DNA from: Glebionis coronaria
Taxonomy: Eukaryota; Streptophyta; Magnoliopsida; Asterales; Asteraceae
Assembly: GCA_025667525.1 (NCBI GenBank)
Contig: CM046878.1
Span: 510,268,274-510,332,273 of the forward strand
Length of the DNA: 64,000 nt
Reading direction: 5' to 3'
In this document: positions 34,782 through 47,982 of the stretch, piece after piece
Numbering within the stretch: position 1 is the first letter of the stretch
Layout: the number at the start of each line of letters is the position of its first letter
Position numbers and translations under genes: made by a program
Notes under the pieces: generated by a model
Seen by the model: only the letters and a program-made list of their open reading frames with translations
Told to the model about the DNA's origin: nothing
The model's database searches: none

Positions 34782-37700
34782 TGATGTGTTGTGATTAATA
34801 CATACGTTATAGGGTAAGTTAGACAATTACCTTTAGGAAAAAGTAATAGTCTAAAATTACCAAAGACCGATATAATTAAACACTCGTTGTTGAACCAAGT
34901 TCGTTGTACACGAAGATCGAGTGAATTTGAGACGTTATGCTTTGATTTGGACAATTGATTTGAATGGTTTATCGGTTTTTAAAACTAAAATTAATTCTAC
35001 TAATTTAAAACTTATTTTAATCCTAAAGTGCATGAATCGTAAACCCCGCTATTATTTAAATCTAAAACAATTAAATACTTAAAAATATTTTAAAACTATT
35101 TAAAAATTAAACTATTTAATAATCTATAAAAATATTTCTAATTAATACAAACAACTTTTAATATATTTTAAAAATCTAATTAAACTTTTAAAACTAATTA
35201 TCTTTATTAAAAATCACTTAAAACAAATCTATTTAAAAACTATTTTTATTTAAATCTAAAATTATGAAAATCTATTTATTTAAATAAACTAATTAAGCTT
35301 TTAAAATTAATTAAAAACATTTTTTATTTATTTTATACTAATTATTTTTAACCTAATTAATTAAACTTTTATTTAATAAAAAGTATAATATTGCAAAACT
35401 AATTAAACAAAACGTTTTACTAAAGCTGAAAAGTCAAATTGAAAATACGTATAAAAATTAAATGGTGCAAACTAAAATTAAAGAGAGCAGTAGCTCAGAT
35501 GGTTAACACACTAAACATACATCCGTGAGGTCACGGGTTCGATTCCCATACGGGACATATTTTTGGATTTAATTCTTTTTGGACAAATGAGATAAGAGAG
35601 ATCACAGGAGTGATCTATTGTGCCAAAACTTTATGATCGGCTGATAAGGATATCAGCAAGTGAGTAAAATCAGATCAATTGGATTCTGATAACTGATAAG
35701 TATATAAGCTTAGTAAAACAAAACATCATAACTGAAAAATTCAATAAAACATCAAATCAGATCATTTTAAAAGCAACAAATCAGCAATCCAATTTTAAAC
35801 TAACACTTATCATATCAGCAGTATGTGAATATCCAACAAATTCTCAAAATACTTTTTACACAGATAAATAAAACTCAATCCTCCCTACAAGATAATCTCA
35901 ATCCCAATTAATCTGATCAATTTAAACAAATCTTAAATCACTATATTTAACTCTACATAGATATTAATCAGAACTTTTGTATGAAACAGAAATAAAACGT
36001 TCAGTTACTGAAAGATAATTAAACTCAGTTCGACTCCCAATCTAAATACTCAGTCATTTTGCAAATCTCAGCAAACTTAAATTCAGAATAACAGATCATT
36101 AAGTCCAATCTTATGAGCAGTTATAACATTTATCAAAACAAACAGATCCAAACCAACAATGCACATTTAAATCGATTTACATATAAAATTTAAGCATAGA
36201 ACATGAAAAGCAGTCAACGATTCAACATTCATTCACAATCAATCCCATAAACTTTTAAACTACTAAAACAGTTAACATTAAGCAGTCTAGAAGTAACATA
36301 AATCAAACAGTTACGAACACGCACGAACTACTCAAATCATTTAAATCATAATAACACTTAAACAAATATTAATCTATTTAACATTCATAATAAAAGAGAT
36401 GAGTACCTTAAGTCGAACCCTTTGAGCAATAGGTTAGCGCTGAGCTACCTAAAAGACATAATCAACACCAAAACCATCGCCAATCACCAGATATACACGA
36501 ACCATCTCCATCATTGATTTTCGAACCAAATTTGAACACCATATTAATCCGCAGCTTAGATTTAAACTTTTCCAGTAGGAAAAAGCTTTTTCCCAATCTC
36601 ACTTAATTATTTAATTAAAGCTATGATTCAAGCTTTATCAAACAACCACTTTGATAATATCAATTTATAAAAGATAAAAATTAGACAGTGATTTAACAGA
36701 AAGTAAACGCAAGCCAAATGAATTAAAAATAACTTTTATTAATTCGAATCAATTGTTACAATACTAGGAAAATAAAATACAATTGTAATAATAAATTGAC
36801 ATTATAACAGCTAAAAGTAAGAAAAGGGATGCGATTACAAGTATTATGGGGGGGTTTTTATAGCCATCCCAGGGCTGTTGAGGGGAAGAATATCCGGATC
36901 TTCTAAGCATATTCCATCTGATTTTCAGCCCTTGGATCTTCTCTTTCTCTCTCTTTGTTGATCATATGGTTGAGAATCACACACTAGCACACGGATTGCC
37001 AACGTGGCATCCGTGTGTGCTAGTTGTGTTTCTTTTTAGCCTTCTGATTGGTTGAATGGGGAGAATGAGGTATCAAAACCAATTATTTGTTGCCACGTAG
37101 CCAAGCTCGTTCCTCATACTCTCTTCCTATAAATTGGGGGATTTAATTCCCCCTCACGTGAATTACTCGTGGGATGAAAAGCCCTCTATTAATTTTGACA
37201 TTCGGGTAATTAGGGTTTTTGGAACAGTGACTATTTACTGGTTATGGTGGAATGGAGAAGATGAAAGATACATAGATAGTATCGATATTATTTAAATGTG
37301 TGTGAAAAGTGTGAAGTGGGAATGCGTATGGCAGTAAATAGGTTTTATTTATTTGTTTGGTGAGTGCGTGTGACATGGGATATATTTATTCGTTTTATGA
37401 GATAAAGTGAATGTGTAACGTGTTTATACACGATTTACTGAAACCAAACCCTAAAGGCCCAAAACAATTCATCCATAATCATTTTTGTGCAAAACTTGGG
37501 CTTGAAGCCCAAGTTATTCTTCTCATCCGTTATAACTAGCAAATCGGGCCTAGTATGGGCTTTGTTGATGTGGACTTCAACCAAAAATTAATAATTGTTT
37601 CCCAATATTGGGCTTTCAGGCCCAATAAGCATTTGTGGGACCCACTTGGCCCATAAACCTTTGATAAAATTAAATCCTCGAAAACGGACTTGATTTGTGG

Positions 37701-37869
37701 CTTCTGGATCTTTTCTTCAAACTCGTGCCGATTTTTGCCGATTTTCGCGTTCTTGGTACCTACACACATTAAAACAAGAAATACACATATACAAGGCATA
37801 TTTGATACTTTATTTGCATATACTGAATGTTATTTGATATAATTGATATGAGTAAAATCACTCATATCA
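34782..37869 (-). mobile_element. 5' LTR of the nested element (LTR-C, 3088 bp)
   Basis: It is nearly the same as LTR-A base by base over the full length, with only scattered differences. It carries the tRNA-like block at 35484-35558 and the TATA context at 36854-36863. It is followed by GTCGT, the duplicated target, after which the interrupted gag frame of the Tekay-like element resumes. Confidence 0.92.
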
Positions 37870-40100
37870 GTCGTAGTGCCCCAAGACCGTTAAACCAAAG
37901 AGCCCCAACGGCTCCAAATGAGCGATATGCGGATGTTACTTGTTTTGGTTGTGGAGAAAAGGGTCACTTTAAAAATAAGTGTCCTAAAGCTATCATCGTT
38001 GGTCGTGGAAATCAAATCCGTGGAAACAACAACAACAACCAAGCTCGTAAACATCCAAAACAAAACCAAGGAGCTTCGGGTAGTGGAACAAGGGGAAACC
38101 GGAATCAAGCGGGAGCGATTGGTCGCGTATATGCTTTGGGAGCCGAGGCGGCTATCCAAGACAAAAACGTCGTCACCGGTATGTTCCTCCTCAATAATCT
38201 TTATGCTTCCGTTTTATTTGATTCCGGTGCGGATAGGAGCTTTGTATCCACTACCTTTAGCGAACTACTTAATGTGAATCCCGTAGCCTTAGAAATAAGA
38301 TATGATGTGGAGTTAGCCGATGGCAAATCCATCTCCACTAATACCGTTCTTAAGGAGTCTATCTTGAATTTGCAAAATATTCCGTTCCTTATCGATCTTT
38401 TACCAATTGAACTTGGAAGCTTCGACGTTATTGTTGGTATGGATTGGTTGTCTAAATACCATGCGGAGTTGCTTTTTCACGAAAAACAAGTTCGCATTCC
38501 ATATGGAAGGCAAATTTTAACCATCTTCGGAGAAAGAAATGGCGCGAAAAGTCAAACTCAACTAGATGTCATCTCATGTACTAAAACCAAAAAGTACATC
38601 GAGGAAGGTCGTCCGATTTCTCTCATTCAATTTACCGACAAGAAAGAATCCGAGCCGAAAGAGAAGAAGATTGAAGATGTTCCCATTGTCAAAGACTTTC
38701 CCGATGTTTTCCCCGAAGATTTACCCGGATTGCCACCACTCCGCCAAGTAGAATTCCATATCGAGTTAACACCCGGAGTCGCACCCGTCGCAAGAGCACC
38801 TTATCGTTTAGCATCCGCCGAGATGAAGGAATTAGCCGACCAATTGAAGGAGCTTACCGACAAAGGATTTATTAGGCCGAGTTCCTCGCCTTGGGGAGCT
38901 CCGGTTCTATTTGTAAAGAAGAAAGACGAAACTTTTCGAATGTGCATCGATTATCCGGAATTGAACAAGCTTACCATCAAAAATAGTTATCCTCTCCTAA
39001 GGATCGACGATTTGTTTGATCAACTTCAAGGTTCGAGCATTTATTCAAAAATTGACTTAAGATCGGGCTATCATCAACTTAGAGTTCGAGAAGAAGATAT
39101 TTCCAAGACGGCATTCCGAACCCGATACGGTCATTTTGAATTCCAAGTCATGCCTTTCGGTTTGACTAATGCACCCGCGGTTTTCATGGATCTTATGAAC
39201 CGTGTATGTAAACCCTACTTGGACAAGTTTGTTATCGTGTTCATCGACGATATCCTTATTTACTCTCGTAATAAGGAAGAACACGAGGAACACTTGAAAA
39301 AGATTTTGGAATTATTGAGACAAGAGAATTTGTATGCTAAGTTCTCAAAGTGTGAATTTTGGATTCACACGGTTCAATTTCTTGGTCACGTGATTGATAG
39401 TAGTGGAATTCACGTTGATCTCGCCAAAATTGAAGCGGTCAAGGATTGGGAGACTCCTACTACTCCCACGGAGATTCGACAATTCCTTGGACTCGCCGGT
39501 TATTATAGAAGATTTATCGAAGGGTTTTCAAAGATCGCAAAATCTATGGCAACTTTGACTCAAAAGAACAAAAAGTTTGAATGGGGAGACGATCAAGAAT
39601 TGTCTTTCCAAACCCTTAAACAAAAACTTTGTGATGCACCTATTCTCGCACTACCCGAGGGTAGTGAAGACTTTGAAGTATACTGTGACGCGTCAATTAA
39701 AGGCTTAGGCGCGGTTCTTATGCAAAGAAAGAAAGTTATCGCTTATGCCTCTCGACAATTGAATCCGAACAAAGAAAACTATACCACTCACGATTTGGAA
39801 TTAGGCGCGGTCATTTTTGCTCTCAAGATTTGGAGACATTACCTTTACGCTACCAAATGTGTTGTGTTCACCGACCACAAAAGTTTACAACACATCTTGA
39901 ATCAAAAATAACTTAACATGAGACAAAGATGATGGTTGGAATTGCTTGGTGATTACGATTGTGAAATTCGTTATACACTGGGAAAAGGCAATGTTGTAGC
40001 CGACGCTTTAAGGAGGAAACCTCCTGATAAACCTCTTAGAGTTCGATCTTTAGTGATGACTATTGGTTTGAACATACCCAAAAAGATCTTAGAAGCTCAA
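37870..40100 (+). pseudogene. pol: gag C terminus, protease, reverse transcriptase and RNase H of the Tekay-like element
   Basis: The frame continues gag after the nested insertion and is open to TAA at 39909. In order: a third zinc knuckle ([14 protein letters not shown], about 37950), retropepsin with [12 protein letters not shown] (active-site Asp codon 38220-38222), the reverse transcriptase fingers ([12 protein letters not shown]), palm ([12 protein letters not shown]) and catalytic FIDDILIYS near 39240, then RNase H with [25 protein letters not shown] and VFTDHKSL. The usual RMCIDYRELNK motif has Pro for Arg. RNase H and the tether are cut by TAA (39909-39911) and TGA (39930-39932), and the frame shifts near 40098. 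It would copy genomic RNA into cDNA in the particle. Confidence 0.9.
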
Positions 40101-40101
40101 C

Positions 40102-41502
40102 GAAGCTATTAAGGCGGATAACATTCATAAGGAAGATGCCGGAGGTATGATCACGAAGAAACTCATTGCACGTGCCGATGGAACGTTATGTCTTGAAGGT
40201 AGAAGTTGGCTACCACGATACGGAAACATGAGGAACATAATTATGCATGAGTCACATAAATCTAAATATTTGGTTCACCCCGGATCGCATAAAATGTACC
40301 ATGACATGAAGATGTTTTATTGGTGGCCGAACATGAAAGCCGATATAGCTACCTATGTTGGAAAATGCTTAACTTGCGCGAAAGTTAAGGTCGAGCATCA
40401 AAAGCCATCCGGATTACTAGTCCAACCTAGAATCCCGGAGTGGAAATGGGAAAGAATTACTATGGACTTTATCACTAAATTACCCAAGACATCCGCGGTA
40501 TATGACACGATTTGGGTCATTGTGGATAGTCTTACAAAGTTCACACATTTTCTTCCTATGAAAGAAAAAGACCAAATGGACCATTTAGCACGATTATATG
40601 TGAAAGAAATCGTTGCTAAACATGGGTGCCGGTATCCATAATTTCGGATCGAGACGGTCGATATTGCTCAAGATTTTGGCAATCACTCCAAGAAGCTCTA
40701 GGAACACAATTAGATATGAGCACGGCTTACCATCCTCAAACGGATGGCCAAAGCGAAAGAACCATCCAAACTTTAGAAGAAATGCTCCGAGCATGTGTGA
40801 TAGATTTTAGAAACGGATGGGATCGTCATTTACCGCTCGTGGAATTTTCATACAACAATAGTTACCATACGAGTATTAAAGCGGCACCGTTTGAAGCAAT
40901 TTATGGTCGAAAGTGTCGTTCACCCGTTTGTTGGGCGGAAGTTGGTGATGCACAACTTACCGACCCGGAAATAATTCATGAAACGATGGAGAAAATCGTT
41001 CAAATCAAGAGCCGTATGCAAGCGTCCCGTGATCGTCAAAAGTGTTACGCCGACAAAAGACGTAAGCCATTGGAATTTCAAGTTAGAGACCTCGTCATGC
41101 TAAAAGTCGCACAATGGAAAGGTGTCATTCGTTTTGGAAAACGAGGGAAGTTAAACCCACGATATATTGGACCGTTCAAGACCCCTCAACGAATTGGTGA
41201 AGTCGCTTACCGCTTGGATTTACCCCCAAGAACTTAGTCGCGTGCATAATGTGTTCCACATTTGCAATTTGAAGAAATGTCTATCCGATGAGACGCTTGT
41301 TATACTGTTAGAAGAGATTCAAATTGATGACAAGCTCGTGTTTGTTGAAGAACCCGTTGAGATTGTAGACCGTGAAATTAAACGACTTAGACAAAGCCAT
41401 ATACCGATTGTGAAAGTGCGTTGGAATGCACAACGAGGACCCGAGTTTACTTGGGAACGTGAAGATCAATTTAAGCTTAAGTATCCTCATCTATTTAATT
41501 AG
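40102..41502 (+). pseudogene. pol: Integrase with chromodomain-like tail of the Tekay-like element
   Basis: Three frames together give an integrase. The N-terminal HHCC zinc domain spans MHESHKSKY to CLTCAKVK (about 40230-40385). The catalytic core has the first Asp in MDFITKLP, the second in SDRDGRY and Glu in GQSERTIQ. The GPY/F module is [10 protein letters not shown]-terminal segment (VKVRWNAQRGPEFTWEREDQ, ending YPHLFN) resembles the chromodomain of Tekay-type integrases, thought to steer insertion to marked chromatin. One missing base near 40623 and one extra C in the C run near 41223 break the frame. The last ORF ends at TAG 41500-41502, 57 bp before the 3' LTR. Confidence 0.88.
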
Positions 41503-41559
41503 ATATGTTTCATCGAAATATGAGCTTCGGGTCGAAGCTCAAACTTAAGGGTTGTCCGA

Positions 41560-44500
41560 TGTCACAGCCGTGAATTTAGGATGTATTTAATTTATGTGAA
41601 ACGTGTTAATTCGGGTTAGACTTGTGTGTCTATTGACGTCCCGATTGATTTCTCGTAATTTTGTACAGATTTAAAATTTTATGAATGACAATCATAAATT
41701 AGTATTTGAATGAACATTATTATTTACGACACATACTAGAAATCCCCATTATAGGATCGAAATTTAATTTTATCCAACGTGATCTCATTTAAGAAGTTCG
41801 TCACACAAACCAATATTGTTGCTCGTTATACTTAAACTACACATTTGAGAAAATTTTACATTTTTATTTTATAACTACTACCACCCAAATTCTACCATGT
41901 ATATATAAATACACTCCTACAATATTTGACAAAAAAAAACTACACTACATACAAACTTAGCCGAATTAAAAGAAAATATATATTCTTTTCACCTCACCCA
42001 AAACAAAAATCGGACCCCCTCCCCACTTGAAACAACCCACGTTTTTTTTCTTTCATACTTTGTATCACTCTCACCATTCAAACTTTCCTAGTACCTCAAC
42101 CCCCCCCCCCCTTATTAAATGGGAAGTACTTTTGCCTCCCCTCTTGCCCTCACTACCCACCGGATACCAATTTATAGTCAAAGGAAGGTACCATCAATCC
42201 CCCTACTACTGCCATAACCGAAACCCCAAGCACAATAATATTCCCCAAGCTATTTTTGATTTCCCATGCTAGTTCCTTTTGTAAACCTTGGTTACAAACC
42301 AACTAAATACCCTAACTAAGATTACTTAGTTCCTAACCCCACTTCTGCCTATAAATACCAGCTCTACTCTTCATAAAAACTCACACACACAAAGCAAAAC
42401 TATCAAAGAAAAACACTGATTATGGCACTTCAGCAATAAGTGAGCAAGAGTTTTGGGTTGATATTCAAAGGCTAGCTAAAATACTCAAGTTGTTGACGTA
42501 GTTCCCTAGTTCCATTCTATCATCTCTTCATCAAATACATAGGACCCTTGTAAGTACAAGTACCTTACTCATTTTAAATGGTTGATGATTATACTTGCTA
42601 AGAAACTATTACAAACTTGATGTAACCAAGTCATGGTTCGAGTTTGGGTGGTAACATAGGCCTTGTGAACAAACAAAACGACCTTCATGGTGATACAAGA
42701 GGTCACGTTTAGGGTTTTGATGTGATAGAAAATTTGATGACCAAAGACTACTCAAACTATGCCTTGGTTTAATAAACTACGTATGAAACTTGCACAAAAA
42801 TACTAGATGTAATGACCTTGAAATTTAAGCAAATGCATGAAACCCTAGGGTGACAAATGACGTGATGAACTCGTATGATTTTATGTGATATTTGAGTATG
42901 CAAACAGAAACTCACATGCCTTGTTAATATTGATGCGTGTATGATATTCCAACTTAGGTTTGAACGTGAGTATGTGTGTTAAACCATGAAGAAAATGGAC
43001 AAGTTGAAATGTGAAAGTGTGTGCATGCATGGTAAATTATTTCTTCTAACTTAATGTGGGTAACTAGGTCGTATAATCAAGCGTAAGACAGAAAGAAAGG
43101 GGTGAGAACAAGTATGGACCACCTTTCTTTTGAATAGCCTGCGTGAGCAGGATAAGAAACATAAAAAAACAGTTTTCCTTTTTTCTTTATGTATGATGAC
43201 GTGTGCATGCTAGGTGGGTTGTAAAACTGCCATGTATAAAACATATAGCAAACAATAAATTCCTTCTTTGAAACTTACTGTATAAAGTTATATGTCATGT
43301 GTTGTGTCGTCGTGTGTGAACTCGAACCAACAGGAAAACTATTCGCTAGGTAATGTATGCATAAATTATATGTCTAATCGTTATGTTCCTATATGATGTA
43401 TGCGTATATGTTGCGAGTATTCATGCATGATAGCAGTAAGCAAAACAAAGACTTGTTGTGGTATGCAAGCTAACTATGTGTGAGGGTCATATATAAACAA
43501 ACGAACCAACATCAGCCTAAAAATACAGAAACTGGAAATACTTATTGTTATATATGTGAAAAGGTGAATGAACCGAGTATAAGTGTGTGCGTTTCCTACA
43601 TAAAATAATGGGCCATAGAAAAGTACTTATTCTCTACTTTCGTTGCTACCTGCGTGAACAGTAGAAATAGTAGGAGCATGGCTACTTTGTATGAATGTAT
43701 GCAAGTTGATACCCACTTGTAAATTAATAAACACATATGCAACAAATAAACAAACCCCCCCCTGCGTGAAAATTATGTGTGAAAAGGTTGTACTTGTGCT
43801 GGTATGTCAAACAGTGAGGGTATGTTCCAATTTGTTTAGTTGTCATCATGTATAATGTCACATAAGTAGAATCCCAAATAAGCAAACAAAATCCTGCTAG
43901 GCCTTGAAGCTCGTATTGTTGCCTGTTAGTGCCTCGTGAAATCAGAGCCTTAAACGAACACATGTAAGACATAGATATGTATGCTTGTGCAAAGGGTAGA
44001 AGTATAATTCATGCGTCTTGCCTTATAACAGTGTGCATTGTATGCAAAATATGTATGCTATATTGACTATGTGAATTATTGTTAGATATGCATGTATATG
44101 GTGTATGAATAAAACAAATGCAAAAGCAAAGTATGACAATGCTCTCTTTTGGGAATGCCTGTGCAAACAGTGACCAAGTAGCAAGCCTCGGCTTTCTTTT
44201 TCTTGTTTAGTGAATAATATATGCATAAGGTAAGGATGGTACCACTGTATGTGTGTGTCCTTGCGTGAACAGTGGCCCCAAATAAGTAGGACCTGACTTT
44301 CCTTGATTTAGTAAAATGAATGGCTTGTATGTTTGAGTGTACAAAGGACTATGGCTTATTTTGGCATAAACAAGTGAAACCACATGTGTAAATAATAGAA
44401 CATTATAAGGGTGCGTGTAGTGGCCGTATGACAGAATACAGGAACTCCATAAATTGTCATTTGTTTTCCAAATTATAAAACAAGTCTAAGTTATATAGTA

Positions 44501-45883
44501 TACATAAAGTATGGCCGCATTCACTACTTCACGCCTTTTTATAACCCATCAAATGACTTTCTCCCAAAGATCTAAAAATACCTTGTGAAACTTGACCCAG
44601 CCTAGTTTTTGAAACAACTTTCGGTTTGCCATAAAGTCAAGTAACGAGCCCACAATAAATTTCCAAACTTGGTCGATTTCCACTTGTATAAAATTGAACT
44701 TTACTTGTTGTGTTTTATGTGTGAGTGCTCTACTTTACATAATAAATTGCTAGACTTAGAGACTTCATAAAAATATGATATTTATCAAGTATCGACGACC
44801 TCGCGGCCTAGTTTTTATAATGAGAGTCCGTTTATTTTTCGGACTATTATTGAACAAGTTATCGAGACCCGAACTTGACCCCGTGACTAATTTTGTTGAA
44901 CAAGAAAAATGTATGAAAACATTTTAATTAATCAAGAGCAAGTATAAATCATCAACCAAGTGCTTCGTACGTTATTATTATTTGTATTTAGCCTAAGTAC
45001 GGATATTTTTCTTAGGTTACGAGTAGATTGTTTGGGCATTGGTTTGTGTGCCTTGATTTACCGAGCTATCTTTCTTGATCATATTTACTACTTCATCAAG
45101 GTGAGTTTCATAGCCCCCACTTTTAAATTGTTTAACTATTTTGGGGTGAGAACATTGCTTGTTTTAACGGATGAACATAAGTGCCTTAAAAACTCATACG
45201 TTTGCCTACATGATGTCTAAGTCCCGCCATCCCATGTTGCCTTTTAGCCCACTATCATGAACCGTTAATTACTTTGTGTAAGCGCTAATGTTATGGATAG
45301 ATCTATCGGGACTAACCTACCTATCTAATTTGGTTGTGTGGCCAAAGTTAGATACACTTACATTTGAGGTGTTACAAATGCTTAGGTATGGGCATTTGCT
45401 TGGGCTCTTGTTATATCTTGTTGGTTTAGGTTAACGCTTCGGTGTCATGAGCTTAGGCGTAGGCTATGAAAACGTATACTTTTGATTATAATCTTGTATT
45501 TGTTATAAGATTATATGTCGGTTGCCTTGAAAATCTTATGGTTCATCACACTATTTAATCTTAAACCTATGAACTCACCGACCTTTATGTTGACGTTTTA
45601 GCAATGTTTTTCTCAGGTATCAAGACGGAGCAGTGACGTGGTTATGCTTGGGAGATTTTAATAAAATGGTCGTGACTTGTATTTTGGGTGTCCGAAACAA
45701 TGTTGAAGTCTTTGAAAACCATGTTTTATTTGATCTTGTGTAATTTGCTTCCGAACTAAACGTATGCTTTTAATTAAATCAAAACGGTTTTTAAATAGTC
45801 GTTCTTTGTATCTATATCTTGTGAAAGTCATGACCGTCGCACCCTATTGCGTTACCTTACTCTGATAAATTAGGGGTGTGACA
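41560..45883 (+). mobile_element. 3' LTR of the Tekay-like element (4324 bp)
   Basis: It starts TGTCACAGCC and ends GGTGTGACA, followed by the GTTCA duplication. It aligns with 14552-18869 throughout. The TATA box is at 42350-42357 and the splice-bordered module at about 45101-45617. The upstream AAACTTAAGGG is the only candidate polypurine tract and is weak. Confidence 0.92.
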
Positions 45884-46044
45884 GTTCAAGGGCAAGCCCC
45901 GCTCGACCTGTCAGTGGCACAAAGAAGGTGGTGGACATCGTGCAAATGGAACTCCAAACAGACGACTATCTAAATCAAAATGGAAGCAGGTCTGGGAAAC
46001 GGGACAAGATGAAGCCTACTGATTTCGTGGTTGCAATTTCGTAG
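45884..46044 (+). pseudogene. Probable last exon of the interrupted host gene
   Basis: From the AAG acceptor-like site in the target duplication, a frame of about 52 codons runs to TAG at 46042. It contains TKKVVDIVQMELQTDDYLNQ followed by a Lys/Arg-rich stretch. Its composition fits the exon remnants before 14551 on the same strand, so I infer that it is the end of that gene, now 31 kb away. A second open frame overlaps it and cannot be excluded. I do not recognise the protein. Confidence 0.4.
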
Positions 46045-46689
46045 TCAGTCTTTGCTACTGTTCCCGAATGAATCAAAACAACAAAGAAAGTATACGCTTC
46101 TTATTAAAACGTTATCTTATAAAGCTATAGATGACATAGACTATTGCAAACTAATCTATCTAGGAACTGTCGTTATGCAGGTGTACAAGAGTATACAGAC
46201 CAGTTACAAAAGGCAGACATTCAAATCTTTCGGTCGCCCAGGTGTATGTAGTCAGCATATAACGGCCTTTTTGGATAACCCCATTATTATTCCAGCGGCT
46301 CACCAGATTGTAACGTGTTTACCACAACCTTTGTAATGTGGCTCTACGGTTCATATATTTTCCTATGTATTGTAACAAAGTCCATAGGGTCTCTTTTGGC
46401 TGGATAGTAAAAATCAATAAACAACGATACAATAAGGTGGAAACCTTTAAAATAACGCATAAAACATTATGAATCACTTTATTGTGGCAACATGATGTCA
46501 AATAACAATACTGTACATCAGTGAATGAAGGCTAAAAAACACTATATATCTTTCGTATAACAAACCTGCTGGTTTGCACAGCAACATTAAGCTAAAGGTA
46601 TTTACAGTAAACTGTTCCTAGAATCGTCAAGCGTGTCTTGCAAGAAATAGTGTCATTTTGAGAGCCTCACAGAAATGGAGGCCAATTTA
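46045..46689. other. Intergenic stretch between the two host pseudogenes
   Basis: A 101-codon plus-strand ORF (46031-46336) overlaps the probable exon end in another frame and shows no motif; it is more likely 3' untranslated DNA. Nothing else is recognised. The two flanking pseudogenes converge on this stretch. Confidence 0.5.
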
Positions 46690-46950
46690 AACACTTTCTA
46701 ACAACCTGTTGTCTTCTGACGATGTTGGTGTTCGTGATACACATGTCTGTCTCATTGGGGGTCAGAAGCCTTGCATAATGGAGAGGCACATGCCCTCTGA
46801 TCAGTGTCCCGTTCTCTTTGTATTTGTGTAAGTAGAGAGTTTAGGGAAATACCAAGTCAAATTAAAATGCAAGCACATGACCAACAGTTCCATAATGTAT
46901 ATTTCGACAAAAAATCACCATTCCCCATGGTATAACCCACAATTTTATTA

Positions 46951-47227
46951 GGGGTTGGTTACTAATACCCCCCTTTTTTTACAAGTAATACCCCCCTAAC
47001 TTTTTGGATTTTTTTTTATAATTTTTGTTATGTTATAAAACTGTGAAACAGAAAATGTGGAATAAAAAATATAAAGTTTAACATGTAAAAAATAATAAAC
47101 TGTCAAAAAATACGGAACAGAACTTGGCAGAAAACTGTGTTGTACTGCAACAGGGGGACAAAAAGGAGGGTATTTGGAGTACTTTTTTGTACTTTTTGAA
47201 TTTAGGGGGGTATTGATAGCATCACTC
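46951..47227. mobile_element. Small MITE with 8-bp target duplication (277 bp)
   Basis: TTTTATTA is duplicated at 46943-46950 and 47228-47235. The ends are loosely inverted (GGGGTTGGTTACTAATAC against GAGTGATGCTATCAATAC reverse-complemented), and both lead into a CCCCCCT block near the edges. The 8-bp duplication suggests the hAT superfamily. It lies inside the HflX pseudogene. Confidence 0.6.
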
Positions 47228-47298
47228 TTTTATTAATATGAGACAGTATTGGTGGAATAAAAGTGTATAACAAATAAGAATTGATTTGCGCACTTTAA

Positions 47299-47982
47299 GA
47301 GGGCTCTGAGTCATCACACCTTCACACCAAAAAACACTTTGTCACGTCAGTTTTTTCACTTCCACATCCACAAAAAAAACACATCTTGTCATCACATCAT
47401 TTCCACACCACCACACCAGTTTTTCCACTTATTTTCATAAGCTACCCTCAATAATTAATTTATTCAAATACTAATTTACTTTATTCATTCAAATAAAAAC
47501 AGTACATCCTAAAATAGAAAAAACAACAATTCGGAAATTAAAAAAGAAAATAATAAAATAAAAAAAGTGCATAAAATAAAAACTAAGTTATAATAAAGTT
47601 TGTGTGAAAATGTGGTATTTATAAAGATTTTTTTTTTTAAAAGTAGCAGTTGGGCTGTTGTGTTTTAAAAAAAATTATTAAAAAACTAGCCGTTAAGGCT
47701 ATTTTAAATATTCAAAAAAAAACAATTTACAAAAACTAGCCGTTGGCTAGCATGTTTTTTTTTTTAAAATTCTATTTTTTTAGAGGAAAAAAAAAAACTA
47801 GCCATTATGGGATGTGTTTGGTTTGTTTAAATTAACAAGGGGTGTTTTGTAAAGTTAAAAAGGGGAGTGTTTTGTAAATATTGTGAGCTTTCTACGGTGT
47901 GGTTCACGCCGCACATCATGGTGTGGTCACGCCGGCCAACGCCGGGTAACGCCGACCCAAACCGTGATCACTCCGTGCCCTC
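47299..47982. mobile_element. Harbinger-like MITE (684 bp)
   Basis: Inverted ends are GAGGGCTCTGAGTCATCAC and, reverse-complemented from the right, GAGGGCACGGAGTGATCAC: 16 of 19 match. The trinucleotide TAA flanks both sides (47296-47298 and 47983-47985), as for PIF/Harbinger insertions. The interior has repeated CTAGCCGTT words and A-rich runs. No transposase is encoded. Confidence 0.7.

Larger units (their letters stand above)
21268..37869 (-). mobile_element. Athila-like gypsy element with three LTRs, gag and protease only (16.6 kb)
   Basis: Read on the minus strand the order is: 5' LTR (34782-37869), a tRNA-Asp-like primer site, leader, gag, protease ORF, 3' noncoding region with polypurine tract, a diverged internal LTR (25818-28947), a second copy of the last about 1.46 kb of the internal region with its own polypurine tract, and the 3' LTR (21268-24356). 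The target duplication GTCGT flanks the whole unit (21263-21267 and 37870-37874). The outer LTRs look nearly identical, while the internal one differs throughout. There is no reverse transcriptase, RNase H or integrase, so it needed trans-acting enzymes, like TR-GAG elements. The lineage is inferred from the gag, the DLGAS protease and the primer site. Confidence 0.9.
14552..45883 (+). mobile_element. Tekay-like Ty3/gypsy chromovirus, 31.3 kb including a nested element
   Basis: Boundaries are TGTCACAACC (14552) and GGTGTGACA (45883). The 5-bp duplication GTTCA lies at 14547-14551 and 45884-45888. LTRs are 4318 and 4324 bp. The internal region has a tRNA-iMet primer site, an upstream ORF, gag with three zinc knuckles, aspartic protease, reverse transcriptase, RNase H, integrase and a chromodomain-like C terminus, in that order, which is the Ty3/gypsy layout. 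The chromodomain-like tail and the long LTRs suggest the Tekay (Del) lineage. Subtracting the 16.6-kb insertion in gag leaves about 14.7 kb. All coding parts carry stops or frameshifts, so it is defective. Confidence 0.92.

Noticed and set aside
46031..46336. 101-codon plus-strand ORF after the Tekay-like element
   Set aside because: It overlaps the probable exon end in another frame and has no recognisable domain; more likely 3' untranslated or intergenic DNA.
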